Source of the DNA: Erinaceus europaeus
Taxonomy: Eukaryota; Chordata; Mammalia; Eulipotyphla; Erinaceidae
Direction: 5' to 3'
Assembly (NCBI RefSeq): GCF_950295315.1
Contig: NC_080168.1
Location: forward strand, 65,419,254-65,483,253
DNA length: 64,000 nt
Position 1 is the first letter of the stretch; the number at the start of each line of letters is the position of its first letter. Below the pieces are notes generated by a model. The model did not search any database. It saw only the letters and a list, made by a program, of their open reading frames with translations, and was not told the DNA's origin. Below are positions 1 through 9,450 of the stretch, in pieces. The translations under genes were made by a program, and so were the position numbers.

Positions 1-128
1 AGGAAGAGAGAAAGAGAGAAACCTGTAGCACCATCCATGAAGATTACCCTCTTCAGTTGGGGACTGGAGCTTGATCCCAGGTACATGGCATCATGTGCAC
101 TCTAGCTGGTGAGCCACCATCCAGCCCC
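1..128 (-). mobile_element. tRNA-derived SINE, cut by window edge
   Basis: Minus-strand copy: the purine-rich body (agagagaaa) is followed by the reverse complement of the B box (cttgatcccagg) and of the SINE head (gagccaccatccagcccc). Its 3' part lies outside the window. Confidence 0.75.
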
Positions 129-820
129 TAAGCATCCTGTGTGTTTGTGTCGCGTCTTATTTAAACATGAAAGCAAGTCTGTGTATAACACATTCTGTTG
201 GTATTACTGCCACTGTCCAGGTGAGTGATGAGATAACCGAGTGGCTCAGATAAGATCATGCGTCCAGGCTCACAGAGCCAGTAGCCAGATGAACAATCAT
301 TTGAGCCAAGTGACCAAGGCCAAGGTTACAACTAGTAACAGCTAAAGGTGCTGCTGAAGAGACAGTACAGGACTGGAAACCAAGTAGGCCTGCCTAATGT
401 GGAACAGATAAAGATATGGAAACTCTTCTCTAGACTGCTTGTGAGCCACACATCTCAAATACCTCTTATGTGGAAGCTGGGTCTCCTTGTCCTTTTCCAT
501 ATTCATCATCTCTTCTAGAATTTTGTTCATATCTTTGTTCCTTGGAAATCTCTGAGATTCCTTGAACTTTCTTTAAAGCATCTCATTCATATTTTCTGGG
601 TCTCCTCAAGTTCGGTTTCCATTGAAAAAATCTCCTGTTGACTTAATCTTCCTTTGGGTTTTTCTAAAGATGTCATGCTAGTCCTTATGCAAATAACTGA
701 CAATTCTGTGAGAAAAGTGACTCAGACTATAAGTGAGATAGGGAGAGTCACGCCGCGATACAAAGCTGGTATGCATAAATCAATCATGTTTCTGTATACC
801 AACACTAAGCATTTAGAAAG
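129..820. other. No gene recognised
   Basis: AT-rich unassigned sequence. Only short ORFs of about 60 codons are present, with no recognisable domain, splice structure or repeat head. Confidence 0.5.
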
Positions 821-825
821 TCGCT

Positions 826-907
826 ATCATTTGTGATGGTAGCAAGCAATATAAAGTACTTTTATATTTATAAGTACTTTATATTGATTGCTACCATCAC
901 AAATGAT
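826..907. repeat. 82-bp hairpin, 36-bp arms, 10-nt loop
   Basis: Arms 826-861 and 872-907 are reverse complements at 35 of 36 positions; the single mismatch is near the middle of the arm (aagcaat against gattgct). The loop 862-871 is AT only. The shape fits a MITE, a fold-back duplication made by template switching, or a pre-miRNA-sized hairpin. No TA duplication is evident on both sides, so a mariner-type MITE is not proven. Confidence 0.85.
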
Positions 908-1206
908 GTTGGGGTGCACTGTATCTGTACTCAAACATTTAGCAGCCTTAAGAAAATATTTTCCCTGATTAGTCTATAGATTAAACAGACTTCCAGTCAA
1001 AATTCTCCAAGAACTTCTTTCATTATGACTGTCTAACTAAACTAGAAGGCGAATGCCAATATTCACTATAAAACCACAATAAATGACAGTGAAATCCTGA
1101 AGTCAAGCTATAAACCATGCCATAAGGCATTCAGTCCAGAAAAAAGGCATAGATATATAATAATCTGGTTGTTTATGAGACACTATGAACTGAATGACAT
1201 AGCCTC
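908..1206. other. No gene recognised
   Basis: AT-rich sequence with no coding or repeat signature that I can identify. Confidence 0.45.
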
Positions 1207-1394
1207 ATTTTTTTTAAAACGTGAATTTGTTTTATTTGATAAGACAGAGAGAAACTGAGGGGAGGAAGGCAGGGAGAGAGAGAGACAGAGAGACATCTAC
1301 AGCACTGACTCACTGCTGATGAAGCTTCCCCCCCTGCAGGTGGAGAGTAGGGGCTTGAGCCTGGGTTCTTGGACATGCTAAAACATGCACTTGG
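1207..1394 (-). mobile_element. tRNA-derived SINE
   Basis: Minus strand: T-rich tail at left, purine-rich gacagagagaaa body, tgaagcttcccc motif, reversed B box (cttgagcctggg), and the head at right abutting the head of the next SINE. Confidence 0.8.
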
Positions 1395-1620
1395 GGGCTG
1401 GGGGTGGCACACCTAGTTGAGCACACATGTTACAGTGAACAAGGGCCAAGGTTCAAGCTACCGGTCCACCTGCAAAGGGAAAGCTTTGTGAGTGGTGAAG
1501 CAGGGCTGCAGGTGTCTCTCTGTCTCTCTCCCTCTCTGTCATCTCTGTCATCCCCTTCCCTCTTGATTTCTGGCTGTCTCTATCCAATAAATAAATAAAG
1601 ATAATAATTTAAAAAAATAA
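1395..1620 (+). mobile_element. tRNA-derived SINE
   Basis: Head gggctgggggtggcac, B box ggttcaagc, CT-rich stretch (tctctctgtctctctccc) and aataaataaataaag tail in order. It is head-to-head with the preceding minus-strand SINE, so the pair forms an inverted repeat. Confidence 0.85.
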
Positions 1621-1638
1621 CCTCTAAAAATGTACAAA

Positions 1639-1876
1639 GGGGGCTGGGTGGTGGTGTACCCAGTAGAACATACATGCCCCCATATCCAAAGACCCAGGTT
1701 CAAGTTCCTAGCCCCACCTACAGGGGAGATGCTTCATGAGTAGTAGAGCAGTGCTGCATGTATCTCTCTTTCTCTCTTCTTTCTCCCCTGCCCCATCTCT
1801 ACTTCTCTCTCTCTCTAAATACATATACATATACATATACTTATACTTTTATACTTATACTTATACATATATATGT
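1639..1876 (+). mobile_element. tRNA-derived SINE with (TATACA)n tail
   Basis: Head gggggctgggtggtggtg, B box ggttcaagttc, CT-rich stretch, then an (ATACAT)n/(TATACT)n simple repeat at about 1,819-1,876 that replaces the usual A-rich tail. Confidence 0.75.
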
Positions 1877-2029
1877 CAGAAAGAAAGAAAATGGGAGAAA
1901 AATGGCCACCTAAGAACAATGGAATCATCAGGCAGGTGGCAAAAAAAAACAAAAAAGAAGTTTTGTAAGCTTGTAATAGGGTCACTAATCTTGGGATTTC
2001 ATTCCTCCTCCCTTTCTTCCCTCTTTCCT

Positions 2030-2278
2030 TCCTTTCTTTTCTTGTTTCTGCAAGAACTTTGCTGGGGCTTTGTGCCTTTACAATTCCACTGCTTGCAGAT
2101 GATTACTTTTCCTTTTTTCCAGATAGAGGGTGTGAGGCAAGGAGAGACACCACAGCACTGCTGGACCACTAATGATGTTTCCTTTGTGCATGGTGCTCCC
2201 ACACAGTGCCAGGGACTTGAAACCAGGTCCTCACACATGACGTATTATGTACTCCACCATAATACATCTCCCAGCCCT
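2030..2278 (-). mobile_element. Diverged tRNA-derived SINE
   Basis: Minus strand: reversed body motif (gctggggctttgtgcc), gacaccacagcactgctgg segment, reversed B box (cttgaaaccagg) and reversed head (catctcccagccc). More diverged than neighbouring copies. Confidence 0.65.
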
Positions 2279-2489
2279 TGGGCATAGACTTCATAAAATA
2301 ATCACACATGTTCACAGAATAAATCATAAGCAATTTGAGAAACTATACTTCATTACATTCAGACTGTGCCTTTCAAAATATACATATATATTGCAATAGT
2401 GAAGAAACAGCTGCAGATTGGGAGAAGCTGTTGCAATGTCTGCATCTAACAGTGGAATAGTATCCAGCAGCTAGGAAGCACCTTACCTC

Positions 2490-2690
2490 GGGGCCAGGTA
2501 GTGATGCACCCAGTAGAACACACATGTTACTGTGCACAAAGACCCAGCCTCAAGCTCCCAGCCTCCAGCTTCATAAGCAGTGAAACAGTGCTACAGGTGT
2601 CTCTCTTCCTTTATACCTCTCCTTCTGAATTTCTTTCTATCTCTATCCAATAAATAGTTAAAGTATTTAAAAAGAGAAAAGAAAAAACCT
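2490..2690 (+). mobile_element. tRNA-derived SINE
   Basis: Head cggggccaggtagtgatgc, acacatgttactgtgcacaa, CT-rich stretch and ccaataaatag tail. Confidence 0.75.
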
Positions 2691-3107
2691 CACCTCTCAA
2701 GTAATAAAAAGACCACTTGTTTGTTTAATACACACTCACACGCACCCCAAGTAGATGCATTGCGAGGACACAGAGGAGCAGCAAGTAAATAAAAGAGGAC
2801 AGGCAAGACATGCGGCAGCTGAGTTTGGTGTCTGAGGTTCCCAAAGGTGTGTCCGTGATTTTCACTGTGCAGGAGGGGTTCTCCACACAGGAGGAACAAG
2901 CAGTGCTCAGCAACAGACAGGCAGGGTGTCTGAGAACTTAGCTCTGTCACTCCCAACGCTCTTAACTGGTGGTAACACTGGCCTCTAACTCAAAGGCCTC
3001 AAGCAAGGCCAGGAGCTCAGCATGACCCTCCTCAGGTTGGGTCAGTTTGTTAGAGTGACTCACAGGACTTTGGAGCCCTGTTGCATGTCAGGTGAGGTGT
3101 AGGATGA
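2691..3107. other. No gene recognised
   Basis: Mixed-composition sequence between SINEs. The short minus-strand ORFs here show no domain. Confidence 0.45.
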
Positions 3108-3121
3108 GTCCTGGAGCTTCT

Positions 3122-3378
3122 TCTTTTTTTAATATTTACTTATTTATTTATTCTCTTTTGTTGCCCTTGTTGTTTTATTGTTGTTGGATAGGACAGAGAG
3201 AAATGGAGAGAGGAGTGGAAGACAGAGAGGGGGAAAGAAAGATAGACACCTGCAGACCTGCTTCACCACTTGTGAAGCGACTCCCCTGCAGGTGGGGAGC
3301 CAGGGGCTCGAACCAGGATCCTTACACAGGTCCTTGTGCTTTGCACTACCTGCGCTTAACGTGATGCACGACTCCCAA
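3122..3378 (-). mobile_element. Near-complete tRNA-derived SINE with TSD
   Basis: Minus-strand insertion flanked by the 14-bp direct repeat GTCCTGGAGCTTCT (3,108-3,121 and 3,379-3,392). It carries the tail motif tgttgttggataggacag, gaagcgactcccctgcagg and the reversed B box (ggggctcgaacc). The duplication shows insertion by target-primed reverse transcription, presumably with L1 enzymes. Confidence 0.92.
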
Positions 3379-3478
3379 GTCCTGGAGCTTCTGTGCCCTC
3401 CCACGTGTCATACACTCCAGCTGCCCAGTGTTCCTCAGCAAGGAAACTCTCCACACCCCCTGCTTCTGGGCTGCTAAT

Positions 3479-4672
3479 TCTTCTAGCGTTTGCCCTTCTT
3501 CCGTAGCCAGTCAACAGCATCAGGTTGAGCCTGATGTAAAGTTTCGAGACCTCCTTTGAATCTGGAGAGGTGGCAGTCGTTGACTATGTGGGTCATAGTC
3601 TGTCTGTAGCCGCAGGGGCAGTTCGGGTCGTCTCTGGCTCCCCAGCGATGGAACATAGCGGCGCACCGGCCATGGCCTGTTCGATAGCGATTGAGGAGGG
3701 CCCAATCATAACGTGCTAGGTCAAAGCCGGGTTGACGCTTGCAGGGGTCTGTGATGAGGTGTTTGTTCTTTACCTCAGCTGACTGCCAACTCTGTTTCCA
3801 AGAGACTGGAACAGAGAAGTTCAGTGTAGGCGTAGGGGACCAGATTGGGTGACGAGACGTCAAGCGTTGAACAGGGTGGGCGAAGATATCCGCCTATATT
3901 GGCAGGTCCGGTCGAGCGTAGACGTGGGAAATGAACTTAGATGATGCCGCATCCTGACGAATATCTGGCGGGGTGATGTTGCTAAGAACTGGCAGCTATG
4001 GAACCGGGGTGGAACAGATGGTTCCAGAAATTATCCTCATGGAGGAATATAATTTGGAATCGACCAAGTGGACATGGGGGCTACGGAACCATACTGGGGC
4101 ACAGTATTCTGCAGTTGAATAGCATAATGCCAGAGATGATGATTGTAGTGTGGAAGCGCTCGCGCCCCATGAGGAGCTGGCCAGTCTTGCAATGATGTTA
4201 TTCCTCGCGCCCACCTTTGCTGCAGTTTTTATGAGATGTTTGTGAAATGACAGAGTGCAATCAAGAGTAACGCCAAGATAGACTGACTGGGCTTCATGCC
4301 GGATTCTCATATCGCCAAGCTGCACATTAAGCTCACACGAGGCCGAGGCATGGTGTAGATGGAAAACAGATGATACCGTTTTTGCAGTGCTAGGGATTAG
4401 TCGCCATTTTTTACAGTAATCAGATATCAGAGACATGTCTTTCGTGAGTGTTTCCTCGAGGATGTCGAACTTGGATGCCTGAGTTGCACAGCAGATGTCA
4501 TCGGCGTAGATGAACTTCCTTGAAGAAGTTTCTGGGAGGTCATTGATGTAAATATTAAATAGCGTAGGAGCCAGAACAGAGCCCTGGGGGAGGCCACTTG
4601 AGACAAGTCTCCATCTGCTAGACTTGTCACCCAGATGTACCCTGTTTCACTGAGACTGCAACGTCATCTCTT
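3479..4672 (-). mobile_element. Non-L1 non-LTR retrotransposon, 5'-truncated
   Basis: A CpG-rich block unlike its AT-rich, CpG-poor surroundings. On the minus strand it holds one long frame encoding the C-terminal half of a reverse transcriptase (RT) and a Cys/His C-terminal domain. The 3' end lies only about 8 bases after the stop codon, ending in AGAAGAA, with essentially no 3' UTR and no poly(A). A second copy of this end sits at 31,488-31,589 and stops at the same point, so the terminus is real. The right (5') boundary is approximate and I found no duplication around this copy. It may belong to the jockey, CR1 or I groups; I cannot name the clade without a search. Confidence 0.85.
3483..4646 (-). 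pseudogene. RT C-terminal half of non-LTR element, nonsense-broken
   Basis: The frame ending at the TAG at 3,483-3,485 stays open back to 4,646 except for two in-frame TAG codons at 3,996-3,998 and 3,894-3,896; the next upstream stop is TGA at 4,647-4,649. The translation carries RT motif GLPQGSVLAPTLFNIYINDL (about 4,536-4,595) and catalytic YADD (4,497-4,508), then a thumb-like YLGVTLD segment and LALCYSTAEYCAPVW. Near the C-terminus, ALLNRYRTGHGRCAAMFHRW is followed by a C-x-C-x7-H-x4-C pattern (3,572-3,620), a likely zinc-binding knuckle seen in jockey/CR1/I-type LINE proteins. The endonuclease and N-terminal RT parts are missing. One stop lies where the residue series suggests a tryptophan, as a G-to-A change would give. 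The element looks recently dead rather than ancient. Confidence 0.85.
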
Positions 4673-5285
4673 GAAATATTTTTTAAAAGCACGATGAACT
4701 ATCACTGTGTGCACTCTGAAATGTCCACCATTAAAGTGATTGATGGCACCAAGTCACATAAAGATAGAGAGCAGCTGACTCCATTCACACCTGTGGATGT
4801 AAGTGATAGCATGCAAAGTGCTGCAAAACGATACTTTGGAAAAGTGACACTCTGGAAATCATTTGCAAGTGTCTTGAAGTCTGCATGCGGGTCCAGTAAA
4901 CATGGACAGTCATGCCTAAGTATGCACGGAGAGGAGACAGTGCACATGCCCACACACTGTACACACACTACTGAAGGACAAAAGCCGGAAGCAACCCACA
5001 GGCCAGTCAACACCACAACTAGAAAGGATGTGTCACCTGCCACCCTCACCAAGGCTGGACCTAAAGAGCATCAAGCTAACCAGGAGAGGCCATGTATAAG
5101 GACAGGGTACTGTTTTGGTGCATTGATACGAAGGCTGGGAGGACAGATCTGATATGACACAGGGCATATCAACCACTGCTAGGCTCTGGGGCAAATGAGA
5201 CGTGGGATCACCTGGGGATCATAGGAACCTTCTAGAGTTCATGATTGGTTGTAGATGTCATGACACAGATATATATTTCTGTTAA
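4673..5285. other. Unassigned; one unsupported 152-codon plus-strand ORF
   Basis: A plus-strand ORF at 4,694-5,152 begins MNYHCVHSEMSTIKVIDGTK. I recognise no family, and it has no signal peptide, membrane segment, repeat or obvious splice site. It directly abuts the 5' edge of the retrotransposon fragment. Most likely a chance ORF, but it is the longest non-repeat ORF in the first 10 kb. Confidence 0.3.
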
Positions 5286-5287
5286 AA

Positions 5288-5491
5288 CACATGGGCCCAG
5301 GTGATGGTGCCCCTGGTAAACTGCATATGCTACCATGGACAGTGACCCAGGTTCAAGCCCCTGGTCCCCACCTGAGAAGTGGTGAAGCAAGTCAACAAGT
5401 GCCCCTTTTTCTGTTTCCCTCTCTATCTCCCCCTTCCCTCTCAATTTCTCTCTCTGTCTCTATTCTAAATAAGTAAATAAAAGATTAAAAA
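5288..5491 (+). mobile_element. tRNA-derived SINE
   Basis: Head tgggcccaggtgatggtgcc, B box ggttcaagcccc, gaagtggtgaagcaag, CT-rich stretch and aataagtaaataaaag tail. Confidence 0.8.
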
Positions 5492-5510
5492 CAGGATGCA
5501 TTATTTAAAA

Positions 5511-5791
5511 TGTTTTAAATATTTATTTATTCTATTCCCTTTTGTTGCCCTTGGTTTTTTATTGTTGTAATTATTATTGTTATTGATGTTTCATTGTTAA
5601 GACAGAGAGAAATATAGAGAGGAGGGGAAGACAGAGGGGGGAGAGAAAGACAGACACCTGCAGACCTGCTTCACTGCCTGTGAAGCGACTCCCCTACAGG
5701 TGGGGAACCAGGGGCTCGAACCGGCATCCTTAGGCTGGTCCTTGTGCTTTGCTCCACGTGCACTTAACCCGCTGCGCTACCACTCGACTCC
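5511..5791 (-). mobile_element. tRNA-derived SINE with TSD
   Basis: Minus strand, flanked by near-identical 19-20 bp repeats starting CAGGATGCATTATTT (5,492-5,510) and CAGGATACATTATTTT (5,792-5,811). It contains tgaagcgactcccctacagg and the reversed B box ggggctcgaacc. It inserted just beyond the tail of the preceding plus-strand SINE. Confidence 0.9.
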
Positions 5792-6034
5792 CAGGATACA
5801 TTATTTTAAAACAACTACCTTTGTTTTTTAAAAAAATCATCACTGAACTAGTGATTGCAAAATTTTGTTGTATCTGAGTTATAACTAATGAGGTTGAGGT
5901 TTTAAACTTTGAAAGATTCATATCTACAGATACCATAGCTACTAGACTCATATGAGTGCTGATTAAGTTTTCTGTGTAGTACTGGAAATCAACCCAGGAC
6001 TTCATGCATGCACAGTACTGCTGTGCTCAGTTTT

Positions 6035-6300
6035 CTGTTGTTTTGATTATTTATTTGCTAGAACAGAGAGAAACTGAGTAGGGAAGGGGAAAAAGAGGGA
6101 GGGAGGGAAGGAAGGAAGGAAGGAAGGAAGGAAGGAAGGAAGGAAGGAAGGAAGGAAGGAAGGAAGGAAGGATAGCTATCTACAGATGTGCTTCACAATT
6201 TGTGAAGCTTCCCCCTTACAGATGACAACTGGGGTCTTGAACCTGGGTCCTTGGGAATGGTGAGGTGTACATTCAACCAAAGACAACACTGCCCAGCCCC
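6035..6300 (-). mobile_element. tRNA-derived SINE with expanded (GGAA)n
   Basis: Minus strand: gaacagagagaaactgag body, (GGAA)n at 6,106-6,171 in place of the usual purine stretch, reversed B box (cttgaacctggg) and reversed head ending ctgcccagcccc. Confidence 0.8.
6106..6171. repeat. (GGAA)n microsatellite
   Basis: About 16 uninterrupted tetramer units within the purine-rich segment of the surrounding SINE. Confidence 0.95.
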
Positions 6301-6310
6301 TCAATTTTCT

Positions 6311-6336
6311 TTCTTTCTTCCTTTCCCTTTTTCTTC

Positions 6337-6379
<43 letters not shown>

Positions 6380-7358
6380 TTTAAATTTCTTTATTGGGGG
6401 ATTCATAGTTTACAATTGACAGTAAAACACAATAGTTTGTACATGCATAACATTTCCTAGTTTTCCACATAACTAGGTCCTCCTCTGCCATCATGTTCCA
6501 GGACCTGAACCCTTCCCCCACCCCCACTCCAGAGTCTTTTACTTTGGCACAATACACCCAACTCCAGTCCAAGTTCTGCTTAGTGTTTTCCCTCCTGATC
6601 TTGTTTTTCAACTTCTGTCTATGAATGAGATCTTCCCATATTCATCCTTCTGTTTCTGGCTGATCTTACTTCACATTATTACTTCAAGCTTCATCCAAGA
6701 TGGGTTAAAGAAGGTAAAACCACCATTTTTAATACTTGAGTAGTATTCCATTGTGTATATAAACCACAACTTTCTCAGCCACTCATCTGTTATTGGACAC
6801 CTGGGTTGCTTCCAGGTTTTGGCTATCACAAATTGTGCTGCTATGAACATGGGTATACACAAATCTTTTTGGATTGGTGTGTTTTGTTCCTTAGGATATA
6901 TCCTCAGGAGAGGACTTTCAGGGTCATAGGGTAGGTCCACTTCTAGCTTTCTGAGAGTTCTCCAGACTGCTCTCCACAGGGTCTGGACCCATTGACATTC
7001 CCACCAGCAGTGCAGGAGTGTTCCTTTGTCCCCACAGCCTTACCAGCATTTCTGGCTGCTACCTTTTCTGATGTATGACATTCTCTCATGAGTGAAGTGG
7101 TATATCATTGTTGTCTTTATTTGCATTTCTCTGACAGTCAAAGACTTGGAGCATTTTTTCATATGTTTCTCGGCCTTTTGGCCTTCTGTGGTGTCCTCTC
7201 CCCATTCTTGGGGTCATTTGTTTTTTTGTTGCTGAGTTTGGTGAGCTCTTTATATACTTTGGTTACTAGTCTCTTGTCTGATGTGTGGCATGTAAATATC
7301 TTCTCCCATTCTGTGGGAGGGCTCTTTGTTTGGGTAGTGGTTTCTTTTGTTGTGCATA
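6311..7358 (-). mobile_element. LINE-1 insertion, 5'-truncated, with TSD
   Basis: Flanked by a perfect 14-bp repeat CCCCTCAATTTTCT (6,297-6,310 and 7,359-7,372). From the left: a (TTTC)n tract replacing poly(T) (6,311-6,379), a 3' UTR (6,380-6,615; minus-strand end ...ccaataaagaaatt), then the C-terminal part of ORF2. The same 3' UTR recurs at 58,693 and, in plus orientation, at 60,332. A perfect duplication and good ORF2 similarity point to a fairly recent insertion. Confidence 0.92.
6620..7358 (-). pseudogene. LINE-1 ORF2 C-terminus (fragment)
   Basis: The minus-strand translation (clearest at 6,671-6,940) contains the L1 ORF2 C-terminal landmarks LLRIYPKEQNTPIQKDLC, KTWKQPRCPITDEW and LWFIYTMEYYSSIKNG. 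ORF2 encodes the endonuclease and reverse transcriptase that also mobilises SINEs. Only the C-terminal part survives, owing to 5' truncation on insertion, so it is non-functional. Confidence 0.9.
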
Positions 7359-7365
7359 CCCCTCA

Positions 7366-7550
7366 ATTTTCTATATTTTTGACAGAGAGAGAAGTGAAGA
7401 TGAGACAGGCAGAGAGAAGAGAAGCACCAGAGCACTGCTCACCACCCATGGAGCACCCTGCCCCATACTATCCATGGTGCCCCCTTGTGGTGCCAGTGCA
7501 AATCCAGGATCTCACACACAGCAAGATGAGCTATTTCCCCAGCCAATTTC
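7366..7550 (-). mobile_element. Old tRNA-derived SINE
   Basis: Minus strand: ttttgacagagagagaag body, caccagagcactgctcacc, ggtgcccccttgtggtgcc and the reversed head (gctatttccccagcc). Before the L1 inserted, it lay directly beside the SINE at 6,035-6,300. Confidence 0.65.
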
Positions 7551-7595
7551 CTTTGTTTCTGTGGAGACTTCAGTAGTCATTTAAAATAGTCAGCA

Positions 7596-7813
7596 CTCAG
7601 GGTGAAGAGATAACTCAACCAGTGGGGCACACTCCTCACCATGCAGAAGGCCCTGGGCTTGAGCTCCAGCCCCACTTGGGAGCACTGCCACCCCAGGGAG
7701 GTGTCATTTGAGGAGCTGTACTATGATCACCCTCCCCATCTTTCCTTTCCCTCTTTCCCTTTACTTCTCTTCTCTTCTCTTCCCCTCCCCTCCCCTCCTC
7801 TCCTCCTCCTCCT

Positions 7814-7858
<45 letters not shown>

Positions 7859-7860
7859 TT
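7596..7860 (+). mobile_element. Diverged tRNA-derived SINE with (CT)n
   Basis: Head cagggtgaagagataactc, B-box-like gggcttgagctcc, gggagcactgcc, then a long C/T-rich stretch ending in (CT)n at 7,817-7,857. Confidence 0.6.
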
Positions 7861-7932
7861 CACTGTCTTGAGCTAAAAATGGAAAACCTGGATGCTGTGG
7901 AGCCATGCTTCCTCAAAGTCCTGGCACAAGGC

Positions 7933-7958
7933 GGGGGGGGGGGGGGGGGGGGAGGGGT
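7933..7958. repeat. Poly(G) tract
   Basis: About 20 consecutive G, one A, then four more G. The run is long enough for G-quadruplex formation and for sequencing-length error. Confidence 0.9.
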
Positions 7959-8441
7959 GCTAAGAAACCATTGTATTTACAAAAAGTCATGATAATGACC
8001 CAGGGGTGTGAGTGATGCTCACCATGGGGTCACCCAGATCCAGCCTCAATGAGGTGCTCCTCATGCCTATGAGGAAGTCCTGCATCAGAAAGTCAGAACA
8101 AGTGCTAGAGGGATGTGGGTCTAGGGGTGGGGAGGGGACCTGATGCCGGCTATGGGGAGCCTCAGTGAACAACAGAGGGAGTCAGCTCAGCAGATCTTGG
8201 CTGTTTCTTGGTAAAGAAAACTTAAAATACACAAGGAGTGTCTGCTATCCCATGAAAAGTTTTGAGTTTGAATCCATGATCTGCTTTTACTGTCGACTGC
8301 ATCTTGCTTTATCACTGTCATGTGTAGTAGACATTTGCAGGTGAAACTTTCAAACTTTTTTGGATAGGAAATAAGACCAAGTAAGAAAACAGTGAAGGTT
8401 TTCACCATCTATAATGCTCACTTGATTAAAACTGATACCTG
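7959..8441. other. No gene recognised
   Basis: Short minus-strand ORFs only (7,987-8,172 and 8,187-8,408), with no recognisable domain. Confidence 0.45.
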
Positions 8442-8652
8442 TGGGGACCTGGTGGTGGCATATCTGGTTGAACACACACATTACCATGAATGGGGGCCTG
8501 GACTTAAGCCCCCAGTTGCCACCTACAAGGGAGGATCTTCACATGCAGTGGAGTAGTGCTGCACGTGTCTCTCTCTATCTCCCTCTTACATCTCAGTTTC
8601 TCTCTATCTCTACCCAATAAATGAATATATCTCTCTGTATGTATGTATGTCA
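8442..8652 (+). mobile_element. tRNA-derived SINE
   Basis: Head ggggacctggtggtggcat, ttgaacacacacattacc, CT-rich stretch, aataaatgaatat tail and a short (GTAT)n. Confidence 0.8.
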
Positions 8653-8658
8653 GTCACA

Positions 8659-8850
8659 AGGGCTGTGAGGTGGCATACCCAGTAAAGCATGCACATTACC
8701 AAGTGCAAGCCCCAGTCCCCACCAGCAGAGGGGAAGCTTCATGAGCATTGAAGCAGGTCTCTCTCTCTCTGTCTATCTCTAGACATCTCTATGTCCCCCT
8801 TCCTTCTCAATTTCTGTCTCTACCCAAAATAAATCATAAAATATATTTGT
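8659..8850 (+). mobile_element. tRNA-derived SINE
   Basis: Head gggctgtgaggtggcatac, gggaagcttcatgagcattg, CT-rich stretch and aaaataaatcataaaat tail. Confidence 0.75.
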
Positions 8851-8860
8851 AAATTTTAAA

Positions 8861-9403
8861 GGATGCAGGGCAGTGATGCACCCAGTTAAGTGTACATAGT
8901 AGTAAGTGCAAGAATCTAAATTTGAGTCCCTGGCTCTCCACCTGCACAGGGGGTTGCTTCACAAGTGGTGAAGCAGGTCTGCAGGTGTCTATCTTTCTCT
9001 TCCCCCCCTCTTTTTTAAAAGTATTTTTAAATGTTTTGTTATCTTTATGTATTTATTGGATAGAAATAGTCAGAAATAGAGGGGAAGGGGAGATAGAGAG
9101 GAAGAAAGACAGAGAAATGCCTGCAGCCCTTCTTCACCACGTGTGAAGCTTTGCTCCCTGCAGGTGGAGACTGGGGGCTTGAACTCAGGTCCTTTTTCAT
9201 TGTAACATGTGCACTTAACCAGGTGTGCCACCACCTGGCCCCTTTCTCTGCCTCTCTATCTCTCCCTCCTCTCTGAATTTTTTTCTGTCCTATCCAATAA
9301 AATGGAAAAAATGGCCACCAGGATCAGTGAATTCGTAGTGCCAGCACTGAGCCCCAGTGATAACTCTGGAGGCATTAAATAAATAAATAAATAAATTGTA
9401 AAA
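8861..9403 (+). mobile_element. SINE (long form) split by a nested SINE
   Basis: The 5' part (8,861-9,011) carries the head and gaagcaggtctgcaggtgtc. The 3' part (9,243-9,403) continues with the CT stretch, tgtcctatccaataaaatgg, the long-form segment (ccagcactgagccccagtg) and (AAAT)n. The interruption is the minus-strand SINE at 9,012-9,243. Confidence 0.8.
9012..9243 (-). mobile_element. SINE nested inside a plus-strand SINE
   Basis: Minus-strand copy: tttattggatagaaatag, gtgtgaagctttgctccc, ggggcttgaactcagg and reversed head (ccaccacctggcccc). It is younger than its host element. Confidence 0.8.
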
Positions 9404-9450
9404 CCTGATACCTTTGTGTAAAACGAGAAGACACACAAAAACAATAAACT

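Noticed and set aside
826..907. Rho-independent terminator
   Set aside because: Prokaryotic concept; the arms are far too long and the context is vertebrate.
1736..2287. 183-codon plus-strand ORF
   Set aside because: It covers a SINE CT stretch, a TATACA repeat and an opposite-strand SINE; the product is low-complexity.
3479..4672. Bacterial or parasite contamination explaining the foreign-looking RT
   Set aside because: Host SINEs with their own TSDs lie on both sides, and a second copy with a TSD sits inside a host retrovirus LTR in the same window.
3479..4672. BovB/RTE identity
   Set aside because: The C-terminal Cys/His region and motif style fit jockey/CR1/I-type proteins better than what I know of BovB; not excluded without a search.
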